64,000 bases of DNA from Roseobacter sp. MED193 (GTDB lineage Bacteria; Pseudomonadota; Alphaproteobacteria; Rhodobacterales; Rhodobacteraceae). The stretch's first letter is position 1, and each line of letters begins with the position of its first letter. A program made the position numbers and the translations under genes. Shown one piece after another: positions 17,736 to 26,071 of the stretch. The notes beneath the pieces were generated by a model, which was not told the DNA's origin, did not search any database, and saw only the letters and a program-made list of their open reading frames with translations. Where the stretch lies: positions 2,611,892 to 2,675,891 of the forward strand of contig NZ_CH902583.1 in the NCBI RefSeq assembly GCF_000152965.1. The letters are read 5' to 3'.

Positions 17736-18128
17736 ATGGACCTAGGTGATTTCAGAGAGCGTCTAGCTAGTTCTAGGCTAGAACCGCGTACGCTAGGCGT
17801 TTGCCTAGCGTTGACGGACGTGCTGTCTGATGTGCGCCCCGGTGATGGTCAACACCTTGGCTTGGCTTTTTTTCGTGAGAGACTTGAAGGGAATACCTCC
17901 TACGATGAAATTTTGCCGGCTCTAAGCATCCTATGCAGTTTCGAGGGTGCGATTCTGGAGATGCACGGGTATCTGGATGATGCTGAGGAAGGGCAGCTGC
18001 ATCTGCAGGATGAAGATTTCAGCGAGCTGCTAGTATCGGGGCAATTGGTTCACCCAGTTTCGGGCGAACAGGTCCCGAACCCCATGGCGCATGTCCGAAT
18101 TTTCTACTCGCTGCGGGGTGATGCATAG
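17736..18128 (+). CDS. Small acidic protein, middle gene of the operon
   Basis: A 130-residue acidic protein without a recognised family. The central ILPALSILCSFEGAILEMHGYLDD and the ending VPNPMAHVRIFYSLRG suggest a helix pair and a beta hairpin, possibly a winged-helix-like fold, which is only a guess. The first 25 codons lie in DNA unusually rich in CTAG and contain a perfect hairpin, cgctaggc-gttt-gcctagcg at 17791-17810. ATG 17736 is used; a start after the hairpin is possible. It is tightly followed by the nuclease-like gene and may be its regulator, partner or antitoxin. Confidence 0.62.
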   Translation: MDLGDFRERLASSRLEPRTLGVCLALTDVLSDVRPGDGQHLGLAFFRERLEGNTSYDEILPALSILCSFEGAILEMHGYLDDAEEGQLHLQDEDFSELLVSGQLVHPVSGEQVPNPMAHVRIFYSLRGDA

Positions 18129-18129
18129 G

Positions 18130-18750
18130 ATGTCGCCTGAAGACCTGACGCTAGAGCAATATCTGGCTTTCTGCGGTGGAGGACCGGCAGCGCGCGTTCT
18201 TCGCTGGCAAATCGCTAAGACCCATTCGGCACGAGTGCAGATCATCGAAGAGGCCTTGGCTGACTACTACAGTCGTCTCGTTGACACACGGGGCCAAGAC
18301 AAGAAATTTGGCGAGGACGCTTTGACAATGCAGCTTGCGAACATGCTTGCCGCAGGCGGCATCCCTGCTGTTCATGATGAACACGTCAACGGGCATTGCG
18401 ACCTTGTGATCCGTGCTAATGGTAATTTCATGTGGCTCGGAGAAGCCAAGGTGCATGGCGGCTACAAGTGGCTTGATGACGGCTTTCAGCAACTGTCCAC
18501 GAGGTATGGTACCGCCATGGAGGGTAGAGATCACGGCGAACTGATTATCTACCACCGGCAGGGTGATAGCCGTGCAGTGCTTGAGGAATGGCGGGACCGT
18601 CTTACAGCTGCGAATGACAATGTGGCTGTTTCTGAAGATATCGAGAACCAGCGCTTGTATTTTCGAACAGAGCACACGTGTGCAAACTCCGGATGCACGT
18701 ACTACACCAGGCACCACATTGTTCCTTTGATGCATGATCCCAAAAAGTAG
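18130..18750 (+). CDS. Predicted PD-(D/E)XK-type nuclease
   Basis: A 206-residue protein. Residues from about 60 to 125 show the order expected for a PD-(D/E)XK core: a helix with Glu in FGEDALTMQLANML, Asp in HCDLVIR, then E-x-K in MWLGEAKVHGG, and a Gln-bearing helix DGFQQLSTRY. A C-terminal cysteine group (TCANSGCTYY) is also present. This is the fold of restriction and repair nucleases, so DNA or RNA cleavage is inferred, not shown. ATG 18130 begins 1 bp after the previous stop; in-frame ATGs at 18121 and 18091 are alternatives that would overlap it. Confidence 0.68.
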   Translation: MSPEDLTLEQYLAFCGGGPAARVLRWQIAKTHSARVQIIEEALADYYSRLVDTRGQDKKFGEDALTMQLANMLAAGGIPAVHDEHVNGHCDLVIRANGNFMWLGEAKVHGGYKWLDDGFQQLSTRYGTAMEGRDHGELIIYHRQGDSRAVLEEWRDRLTAANDNVAVSEDIENQRLYFRTEHTCANSGCTYYTRHHIVPLMHDPKK

Positions 18751-18958
18751 CCGTAGCGCTATGCAATCGAGGGTGGGGCGGTGCTCTGTGCCGGATGGTG
18801 ATGTCGCACACCTCCGGCTGAGTCGAACCACAGGCGCGGTCTGTCTATTTTTATCTTAATTTCAATACCTTAACGCAGTTTCACCTGCGGTCGGTAGAAA
18901 GGTTATACACATAACTTAGCACTCACAGGTAACCATTTGATTTTATTATTGGTAATGT

Positions 18959-19005
18959 GATTGAAAATCCTCGTGTCGGTGGTTCGATTCCGCCCCCGGG
19001 CACCA
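18959..19005 (+). repeat. attR: distal attachment repeat (tRNA-Phe 3' fragment)
   Basis: Identical for 47 bp to 6959-7005. The upstream tRNA part is absent, so this is a fragment and not a second gene. A short motif gttatacac occurs near both ends, at 7077-7085 beside attL and at 18902-18910 beside attR; these could be arm-type integrase sites. Confidence 0.93.
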
Positions 19006-19367
19006 TTATCCACACGGATAATACACGTAATATATTGATTACTATGAATACTTCTGTTGACAGGCGCTTCCTGAGGGAGGTGACTGTATCACATTTCGGG
19101 GCTTGCCCGTGTTGCGCTGGCGCTACTGTGCAAGTGTTTTTGAATAGGAGTTTTCTTCGTTCGATTTGGCTTGTGAGGCATAAATAGCCAGCACGAGTTC
19201 AATCTGTCTTGTTCTGTTGAACCACATTGTTCGTGACTGAGTTAGAGCGGCGCCAAGCATACGCCTCAAGAAGATGGCCGCCTCAGAAATCTGAAAGCGG
19301 CCTCAATGAATTGTTTAAGTGAAATAGTCAGTCAGGTGGAAATTCTCGCCCTAGCTGTGGGCATACT

Positions 19368-19523
19368 TTAGGCGTTTGCAAGTCTCCGGATACGCTCCAT
19401 TGTATCTGTTTCGGCTTTCAAAGCTGTCAGTTCTGACTCTATCCTCTCGAATAGTGGCACATACAAGCTACCGTCGGATCGGCTCGCAATCGCCTTAGCC
19501 AAGTAAACTTGATATTCTTCCAT
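19368..19523 (-). CDS. Possible 51-residue protein
   Basis: A short open frame starting MEEYQVYLAKAIASRSDGS and continuing VPLFERIESELTALKAETD to a final RIRRLANA. The sequence is highly helical, charged and free of low-complexity bias, as expected for a small real protein with a C-terminal amphipathic helix. The ribosome-binding site is poor, with an a-rich stretch before the ATG. It lies just outside attR in the second mobile region. I know of no family for it, so it remains a candidate. Confidence 0.45.
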   Translation of the reverse strand: MEEYQVYLAKAIASRSDGSLYVPLFERIESELTALKAETDTMERIRRLANA

Positions 19524-19898
19524 TTTTTTTATTGTTATTTTCAAAGATCTTCGCCTGGTAATTGTTATGTCGACATATTTCCCAGAGCTCAGTTAATCTG
19601 ATGTTAAAGAATTTGACGATCCGGCTCTGCGCCAGGCTTGGGTAAGTCGGCTGGTGCCCTCCTCAAGCAGTCCCGGTATTGGTATGAGCCGCCCCGTATG
19701 GCCGCATTGCAGCTCACTGGCCTCGATAGTCCGAACAACTGAGGGCCAGAAGTAGAAGCTCAGGTACGTTCTGCATGGAATATCGCATCTGAGGAGATTG
19801 GATGGCTTTCACGTTGGCGCAAAAGGCATCGCAAAAATGCGGAACAGGCAAGCATTGTCCATAATGTATCCCAATTATTACGTAATTTTCTTAAAGCG
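19524..19898. other. Gap without supported gene
   Basis: Between the small frame and the hairpin after the primase-helicase gene I see no gene or structure that I can support. Short open segments here are probably remnants. Confidence 0.4.
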
Positions 19899-19946
19899 GA
19901 GGGGACCCCCCTTTTTTGCCGTGCTCCGAGAAAAGGGGGTCCCCTC
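19899..19946 (-). terminator. Long stem-loop after the primase-helicase gene
   Basis: The arm gaggggacccccc plus tttt (19899-19915) pairs with aaaagggggtcccctc (19931-19946), with one bulged C. The stem starts only 3 nt beyond the stop codon at 19950-19952. Its position and strength suggest a terminator for the minus-strand gene, although a clean t-run after the stem is lacking. Confidence 0.7.
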
Positions 19947-19949
19947 TGA

Positions 19950-22900
19950 TCAACCTGAGCGGAAGTCAGTTAGCGGACCTGTCAGTGCCTCAATCAAGCA
20001 CTTCAATTGGTCAGCTCTTCCAAACGCCAGAGCTGACTTTTTCCTAGACCTTTGGCCTTTCCCAACTTTAGGCCAAAACTGGACTAGGCTGGGGCCCTTA
20101 CCGTCAGAAACCCCATATAGATTACTTCTATATGGCAGATCTGACACTAACTTCGCGCGGTTAAGGTCGGCGGAAGCGGTTTGGGGGTTGGTCCAGATAT
20201 CTGGCATGTAACGAGCGCAGTCTCGGGGTGACAGAAATAACACCCCATATTTTTCAATGGCCCGCTCGGTTCGAGTTCCGCCCTGCTTGAAATCCTGCCA
20301 GCCTACCACTTTGTCCACGGTGGCATTGACGACAACTGGACTTAGCAAGTAAACGGCCTTCGGTTCAGAGTTGTGGATGAGCCGGATTCTGTCGATGGCT
20401 TGCTCGATCTCAGCCTCGCGGATCTGCCGAAGTATCCGGTCTCCCCATAGGTCCGGGTGAGCGAAGACATCAATGGAAACCGTGTCCCCGGATGTTCTGA
20501 TGCCTCTAGGCACCTTCTTGTAGTCTCCGGACGTAAATCCAGCGCCACTTGCTGCAGCATAGGCCCGAGCGATGCCCTCGACGCTCTGCGGGCTTGGTTG
20601 TTCCCTTCCGATGACGATCACGGTGTCCTTATCTTCCCAGTAATTGCGGCCGCGCAGGGCTCCGAAGTGGCCTGCCTTGTGCGACCCCGCAGATGCCAGT
20701 TCTTTGATTATTGGTTTGTTGCTGAACAGGGCTGCCTCTGGATGCCGCTCCAGTACGTTCTGGAGATCGCGAAACAAGTTTTTACTCTCCGTAGCAATCT
20801 TGCCAAAAAGTGGCTCCCCGTTGTTCTGAATTCCAAGGACTCGGCGCTTTGAGAAATTACAACCCACAACCTGTGTGACATGTGCATTTCGTTCAACAGG
20901 ATGATGGTGGCAAGCCAGATTAGTCCCGAAGACAGCCCTCGACACATCTGCGTCGGCCGTTCCATCCAGATAGAGAAAAGGTTGATCTGCCCCATGTTTG
21001 AGTGGCCGGATCCGGACGGCTTGAAAGCCTGGCTGCTGGTTAGGGTCGCGCTTATCATTCCTCGCTTTGGTAACCGAAGTGGCAAACTCATTAGGACCAT
21101 CAATTTCCTCCATCATACACTCAAACAGGATCTGTAATTGCTGGATTGTCTTCGTCGGAAGTCTGAGTAACCGTGTTCCCAATAAATTCAGGTCATTCAG
21201 TGTCGCCTCTCTGCCATCAGTCTGCAGGACGCTGTGAACTTCTCGGACTGCACCAAGAGGGCCAAACTGCCTAAGATCATCGATAGCCTGCTGCAATAGT
21301 ACCTTGGTGATGCCCTGTTCCCTTAAAGCGTTGAGAGAGACACCAGCTGACTGCCCCGCCGATTTCAGCAGCGCGTGCTTGATTGGTTGGATTGCCGCCT
21401 GTTGTTCGAAGAGGGCCTCGCCGATTAGAACCGTCTTTGCGTCTTCAGACCGAACATGAGGGGAAATATCCGGGATGATGTCATCCACCAATTGGGACAG
21501 CGTCACATGAACGTTTTCCACGGCGAAATCTCGGGGGCGTTCATCAAATACAACGAGATCTGGCTTTGCTTCTCCAGGTAAATCGATGAATGCAAAGTCA
21601 TGTGGCGCAAACATAACCAGCCCGCGTCCGCCTTTTAAATGTGACTCAATTTCAGCTTCTTGCCGCAAGTACCCGCATTGTGTTCTAAGTGGGCATCTTG
21701 GACAGAGATTGGTGCGAACTGACACTCCGTGTTCGTTCAGTTTATGGGCAACTTTGTAAGCCAGGCACATTCGAGTATCTGAGGTAACGGCATATGGATC
21801 GGGTTGGTTACGCCCACGTACCACAACTGCCGGAGGGGCTCCCGCTGGGGCATTAGTTGTGTAGTCAGTAAACGCTTCTCCAGCTTTCTCGTGTTGAGGC
21901 AAGAACATAGCTGAAACCAATCCGTGAGCTTCATGCAGAAGCCCTGATTGCCCATTTCGCCCGACCAGAACAGAAGTTTTCCCGACTCCCATGGCACCAG
22001 ACAAAAAGGCCCGAGGAGGCAGTAAGTCAGGTCCAGTCTTGGGACACGACTTTTGAACATTTAAAAAATGCGTCGAATTTTTAAACCAAGTTCTGATTGT
22101 GTCTGAGTGTTTCTTGATCGCAACCTGGCGATTTTCGGTGGGCGCCGGATGAAACGGTTCCAGTGCTTTAGGTTTTTCCCCAAGAATAAGTGGGCGGTCG
22201 ATGCCGACGCGCAGCCCGTTATCAACGGCTTCTTCGTATCTGTTGTGGCCAGTGGCCGCGGCCGCAGCCAATAATTCTGACCGGGCTTCATCCAAATTGA
22301 TTTTGCTACCAGTTACGTAGCCACCGACACGCTGGGATTGGTTGAAAATTGCGGTATTGCCCATCTTGCCAGATCGAATCCGCTCGCATACATCCTGCAA
22401 GATCTGGCGCCCCTTATCAGTCGTCGTTGCACACGAGCTTGAAATCGGCGGCGACAGTTTCTGTTTGGTGCCAGAGGACGGCGGATGGGCTTTCTTTTTC
22501 TTGGCTGGCCTTGGCAAGGAAAGGCTTGGAAAGCCAATGCTTGCAGTGTCGATGAACTCTCGCGCTCCCAGGAAACACCCGGATCTCGACCGTCCAGCCA
22601 AAGGGTCTTCGACACCGTCAAATACCGGTGCTGCAGTGTAGTTGGGTTGTGCGATGCCGGCGGCGCTTTTGTCGCTTCCGACAGTTGCAAAAAGATACTT
22701 TCGTTCAGTAGTAGTGAGTGGCCTGTCTGCAAGGCACCAGAAGTGAAACTTTGCCAGGTACTCTTTGCCTTTGGTGGCGGCGCTGGAGGAAGCCTGCCAA
22801 AAAACTGAAGCACTTTTCAGAGCAGGCAGCTGGTTAGTCACATTATCCCAGGTCCATTTGGCCAGTGTTTGAGGGTCATCCCAGCATAGGTGGGCCGGTT

Positions 22901-23267
22901 TCTCAATATTATCTACGTCAAAGTGAACCAGGTGTGATCCCATATCTTCGAGAGTGGCGGGGGCGTTTTCTCGGGATCGAGATCGCCGTAAAATCTTATC
23001 AGACTCGCGAAACTCGGGCCGTACTGACCCCATGACAATGACCTTGCTGACATCGGCTTCCAACTCACCCAGGAGCTCGGCTAGATCTAAAAAACTGGAG
23101 ACTTTACAAGTATGAGGTCGAAACCATTTGGCTCGGCTGTACTGTTCGCACCCCTTTGGGTGGAAGCGCTTAGTCAGCCGTTTGCCGCCAAGGGCTTCCA
23201 GAATGGTGACCGGGATTTGTGAAATGGCGTCCTGTTTTGAAAAGGTTTGAGTGGCTTCGGTGGCCAT
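19950..23267 (-). CDS. Primase-helicase-like replication protein with Cys cluster
   Basis: A 1105-residue protein. Near residues 112-120 LVHFDVDNI has the hhDhD pattern of archaeo-eukaryotic-type primases, with KFHFWC (173-178) and a YTAAPVFDG block following. A PriCT-like helical part lies near 305-355. A Walker A box GAMGVGKT is at 424-431, four cysteines at 501, 522, 525 and 531, then a MFAPHDFAFID block and a DE box VVFDERP (575-576). Cysteines between these two boxes recall XPD/DinG Fe-S helicases. Later ALFSNK and LRGRNYWEDKD resemble helicase C-terminal motifs. It probably initiates replication of a plasmid or ICE. ATG 23267 follows aggagc. Confidence 0.7.
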   Translation of the reverse strand: MATEATQTFSKQDAISQIPVTILEALGGKRLTKRFHPKGCEQYSRAKWFRPHTCKVSSFLDLAELLGELEADVSKVIVMGSVRPEFRESDKILRRSRSRENAPATLEDMGSHLVHFDVDNIEKPAHLCWDDPQTLAKWTWDNVTNQLPALKSASVFWQASSSAATKGKEYLAKFHFWCLADRPLTTTERKYLFATVGSDKSAAGIAQPNYTAAPVFDGVEDPLAGRSRSGCFLGAREFIDTASIGFPSLSLPRPAKKKKAHPPSSGTKQKLSPPISSSCATTTDKGRQILQDVCERIRSGKMGNTAIFNQSQRVGGYVTGSKINLDEARSELLAAAAATGHNRYEEAVDNGLRVGIDRPLILGEKPKALEPFHPAPTENRQVAIKKHSDTIRTWFKNSTHFLNVQKSCPKTGPDLLPPRAFLSGAMGVGKTSVLVGRNGQSGLLHEAHGLVSAMFLPQHEKAGEAFTDYTTNAPAGAPPAVVVRGRNQPDPYAVTSDTRMCLAYKVAHKLNEHGVSVRTNLCPRCPLRTQCGYLRQEAEIESHLKGGRGLVMFAPHDFAFIDLPGEAKPDLVVFDERPRDFAVENVHVTLSQLVDDIIPDISPHVRSEDAKTVLIGEALFEQQAAIQPIKHALLKSAGQSAGVSLNALREQGITKVLLQQAIDDLRQFGPLGAVREVHSVLQTDGREATLNDLNLLGTRLLRLPTKTIQQLQILFECMMEEIDGPNEFATSVTKARNDKRDPNQQPGFQAVRIRPLKHGADQPFLYLDGTADADVSRAVFGTNLACHHHPVERNAHVTQVVGCNFSKRRVLGIQNNGEPLFGKIATESKNLFRDLQNVLERHPEAALFSNKPIIKELASAGSHKAGHFGALRGRNYWEDKDTVIVIGREQPSPQSVEGIARAYAAASGAGFTSGDYKKVPRGIRTSGDTVSIDVFAHPDLWGDRILRQIREAEIEQAIDRIRLIHNSEPKAVYLLSPVVVNATVDKVVGWQDFKQGGTRTERAIEKYGVLFLSPRDCARYMPDIWTNPQTASADLNRAKLVSDLPYRSNLYGVSDGKGPSLVQFWPKVGKGQRSRKKSALAFGRADQLKCLIEALTGPLTDFRSG

Positions 23268-23485
23268 ATTTTCTGCTCCTGGGACCAGCGCGGGCGCGGG
23301 AGGAGGGCAATCAAAATGTCAGATAAATACATCTTCTTGAAAATCATGTGCTCAAATCCGGCCTTTGCGGCTCTTGTTGCAGCCGGCGAAATTGCTCGGC
23401 TTGGAGCAACATGAGGGGGGAGGGTTTCGCTGAAATTTAAGGAAACGGCCCGTCTTTTACGTTTGCCAGCGCTGAATAACTGAGC

Positions 23486-23621
23486 CTTGCCAAGGCAAGT
23501 GAAGGCAATCCAGATCTTGGGAAACCTTGGAATTCCAACCCTTGGTTTGCCTTCTCAAGGGTTACCCTTCCCCCCTTCCAATGGAAGGCATTTGAAATAA
23601 ATTCTTGCGAAACCTTGGTTT
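23486..23621. repeat. Palindrome-rich locus between primase-helicase and parA
   Basis: The 400-bp divergent gap holds many short inverted repeats built on ccttgg: cttgcc-aa-ggcaag (23486-23499), aacccttg/caagggtt around 23537-23563, ccttcc-aat-ggaagg near 23576-23590, and aaacc-tt-ggttt (23610-23621). Repeated aaccttggtttgcc words appear twice. Such clusters are typical of replication origins, parA operators or centromere sites. It sits just upstream of parA. Confidence 0.6.
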
Positions 23622-23668
23622 GCCATAGTGGGTTCAAAGATAACACATTTGAAACAAGGCATAATTCA

Positions 23669-24103
23669 ATGCCCACACTCTCATTTTGCAACCCAAAAGG
23701 AGGCTCAGGGAAGTCGACAACCTGTATCCTGATGGCTCTTGAAATAGCACGATCAGGCCTGTCAGTTGTCATCCTGGACAGCGATCCAAAGGGTTGGCTT
23801 TCAAGTTGGGCAGGGCTGAAACCGATGCCACCGGGCATAGAGGTTAGGCAGGTGCAACAAAGTGATCTGACAGGCGCAGCTCTCGAGGCCGCCGAGCAAG
23901 CGGACTATGTTCTCGTTGATGTTGAGGGATCTGCAGACGCCTCCCTCATAGATGCAGTTCTTGTCGCTGATTTAGTGATTGTGCCCTCGCAGCCCTCCAG
24001 GATGGATGACCGAATTGCCCAGTCAGCTGAAACAAAGTCTCACTTGGGACCGGGGTACGGAATTGTCCTCCCATCAGAAGTTCACTGTCGCGACAGATAT
24101 TGA
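23669..24103 (+). pseudogene. parA: ParA-type partition ATPase, 3' truncated
   Basis: The N-terminus MPTLSFCNPKGGSGKSTTC has the deviant Walker A box of ParA/MinD ATPases; VVILDSDPKG and ADYVLVDVEG are the A' and Walker B parts, and VIVPSQPSRMDD follows. About 120 residues are intact. Homology then stops near 24030, where the same DNA reads as IS30 transposase in another frame, and the frame ends by chance at 24103. A full ParA of this class has 200-260 residues, so the C-terminal half has been lost. ATG 23669 is clear. No parB is seen. Confidence 0.85.
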
Positions 24104-24314
24104 CGTCTACTTCTGCGATCCAAGCAGTCCCTGGCAGCGAGGGACAAATGAAAACACGAACGGCTTGCTGCGCCAATACTTCCCGAAAGGATCCTGCCTT
24201 TCCAACTACTCGCAGAAACAGTTGGATGAGGTCGCAAACCACCTGAACAACCGGCCACGGAAAACCTTGGGGTTTCTAACACCAGCGCGTAGGCTAGAGC
24301 AGATGTTGCAATGA
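24030..24314 (+). pseudogene. IS30-family transposase, C-terminal remnant
   Basis: The frame from 24030 reads KQSLTWDRGTELSSHQKF, then VYFCDPSSPWQRGTNENTNG and LLRQYFPKGS, ending in NNRPRKTLGF and a natural stop at 24312-24314. These are the final DDE-domain motifs of IS30 transposases, including the catalytic Glu in GTNENTNG. The first two thirds are missing and the left end fuses directly to parA. A deletion after IS insertion is the simplest cause. Confidence 0.85.
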
Positions 24315-25182
24315 CCGGCTGAATCCATCACCACTAATTTTAGGGGGGATTACCCTTCCAACAACTATGGGAAGAGGACGCGCTATTTGAGCCTTTAGGT
24401 ATTGCAGTGCCTCAATACGTCGTTAATGGATTCTTCGAGAAAGGTGCATCGAAGCATGTTTCATAAAATTCTATGTCTGGTACACACCGTTTGCTCAACT
24501 TTGCAAAGGTTGCATCTGTGTACAGCAGCCTCACATCGCATCGAAAGACGGTTGCCCGGAGTACCGTGCTGCCATTTTAATTTTGGAAAAAGGTCACCAA
24601 TTCTATTTTCCCGTATTGGCGCGTAGCGCCAATATAGAAAGATCATGAGGCTCCTGAAAGCACCAAAATATGGGGCCAGATGAATCGCTTACAACCTTAT
24701 CTGGCCGAGAAGCGTATCAATTTCGTAAGCCGAGCCAAACTCCTGAGACGGTGTTCCTGTTCATGTAGGCGAGTTTCTTATGTCACTCAAAAATCAGACA
24801 GGGAACACCTCACACTTATGCTCAAAACAAAGCTGCTAGCCGTCAAATACCTATCGACTTTGAATTCAAATCAATCTGTTCCCATCCGAATCAAACTGTG
24901 AAAACTACTTGGGTGTTTATCGTTTGTTGCACCCGATTCTTCCGCAATCAGAAATTCGGGCCAAGGATAGGTTCAAATTTCTTTTACTGGCTCGAAGCTG
25001 GATGTTGCATTTATACCATGAATAGGGCGTGGCTATCCTTGCTTAGCTACAATCTATTTTTGGAATCCCGTGTGTCTATTCTTTTCAAATAAAAACAATT
25101 GGTTAGCAAGGATATCGGGCTTTTATTAGTTTCCGAGAGTGGTAACTTTGGTGCCTCAACTAATAACGAGGACCTAGTCGAA
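24315..25182. other. Gene-poor gap with one perfect hairpin
   Basis: No gene is supported. A short frame ending at about 24459 (reading WEEDALFEPLGIAVPQYVV) looks like the tail of a lost gene next to the IS30 remnant. A perfect 9-bp stem, tattggcgc-gta-gcgccaata, lies at 24614-24634 and is terminator-like. The rest, rich in A/T, shows nothing I can name. Confidence 0.4.
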
Positions 25183-25854
25183 ATGACCAACCTTAACGCT
25201 TCAGCACCTGCTTCGAACACCGAATATCTTGGGACACCTGGATCGGACAGATACCTCACGGGGATGTTCGAACTTGGGGAGATGATGCGAAACCATTATC
25301 CACTAATAGCGCGTCAAACTTGGGTTCACGTTCTCGATGCCATCAACGGTTGCGCCGCGGTTCCGGCAAAGGAACTTCGGAACGCCGTCTGTGAAACTCA
25401 TTTGGGTGATCTTGAGAAGCGGGGCCAAAGCACAGCTGAACTTGAACGGCTCACCGACATTGAGATGTTCGTTGTCTCAAACTTCGCACAGCGCGCTTGG
25501 GAGGAGTTTTCGAAATACGGGTCAGTAGAAGCCGCCTTGTCATCTATTTCCGGTCGTCCTGAGGATGGTTTGTACTCCACATGTCCCAGTGGGCATTCGT
25601 TGCACTGGGAGTTTGAAATCTTGACAGAGCACAACTTAGGGCCCGCTAATTTGTATGTGGTCTCTGCCAAGCATCCCTCAGGCCTCGAAGATGTAGGAAA
25701 GATCAGCAACATCACAACAGGAGACCGCTGTATGGTATCTGGTTTCGAAGAAATCCTTGTCTACCCAGATCCCTCAAGAACAGCATCGCAAATGGAAGCT
25801 GCGACTCAGCTAAACGACGAAATAGAACAATGGTTCCTCGAGCAACAGAACTAG
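25183..25854 (+). CDS. Hypothetical protein
   Basis: A 223-residue soluble acidic protein from ATG 25183. The frame extends to a TTG at 25099, but the ATG is preceded by gagga and gives a better start. It has no signal peptide and no motif that I know. Segments such as FELGEMMRNHYPLIARQTW and NDEIEQWFLEQQN are helical; two cysteines occur in YSTCPSGHS and RCMVSG. It lies alone between the IS30 remnant and the truncated GmrSD-like gene, and converges on the latter across two strong hairpins. Confidence 0.5.
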   Translation: MTNLNASAPASNTEYLGTPGSDRYLTGMFELGEMMRNHYPLIARQTWVHVLDAINGCAAVPAKELRNAVCETHLGDLEKRGQSTAELERLTDIEMFVVSNFAQRAWEEFSKYGSVEAALSSISGRPEDGLYSTCPSGHSLHWEFEILTEHNLGPANLYVVSAKHPSGLEDVGKISNITTGDRCMVSGFEEILVYPDPSRTASQMEAATQLNDEIEQWFLEQQN

Positions 25855-25960
25855 TCGAGTTGAGCCACAGTGATCTGCGGTTCAAGCTCAAAGTTCAAGG
25901 TTTCGGAAGGATGTCACACAATCTGACGGGACCAGAGAAGACAGCAGCATAGACTAATGC

Positions 25961-25987
25961 GGCGAACACACCATGTGTGTGTTCGCC
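25961..25987. terminator. Perfect stem-loop between convergent genes
   Basis: ggcgaacacac (25961-25971) and gtgtgttcgcc (25977-25987) form an 11-bp perfect stem with a 5-nt loop. It lies about 107 bp after the plus-strand hypothetical gene. No long t-run follows, so termination is only probable. Confidence 0.6.
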
Positions 25988-26024
25988 AAGTACGTTGGTT
26001 TTGTTTGCGAAGTGAACTGTTGTA

Positions 26025-26047
26025 TACGGTGAACTTCGTTCACCGTA
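26025..26047. terminator. Second perfect stem-loop between convergent genes
   Basis: tacggtgaac (26025-26034) and gttcaccgta (26038-26047) make a 10-bp perfect stem with a ttc loop. It lies about 90 bp beyond the stop of the minus-strand GmrSD-like fragment. With the previous stem it separates the two convergent genes. Confidence 0.55.
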
Positions 26048-26071
26048 CCAAGGCTCGTTCTGAGACACCGT

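Larger units (their letters stand above)
6959..19005 (+). mobile_element. Pipolin-like integrative element, 12,000 bp, in tRNA-Phe
   Basis: The element is bounded by 47-bp direct repeats of the tRNA-Phe 3' end whose starts are exactly 12,000 bp apart. In order it has a tyrosine integrase next to attL, a DUF6641-like gene, about 900 bp without genes, a family-B DNA polymerase of the piPolB type, a small serine recombinase, a lipoprotein, a Sel1/peptidoglycan-binding-like secreted protein, a membrane protein, and a three-gene operon with a PD-(D/E)XK protein against attR. Integrase plus piPolB in a tRNA is the defining pair for pipolins. I see no excisionase or mobilisation gene. The boundaries are seen directly; the pipolin label is inferred from the polymerase. 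Confidence 0.88.

Noticed and set aside
18959-19005. Second tRNA-Phe gene
   Set aside because: Only the 3' 47 bp are present; the acceptor 5' strand and D-arm are missing. It is an attachment-site copy.
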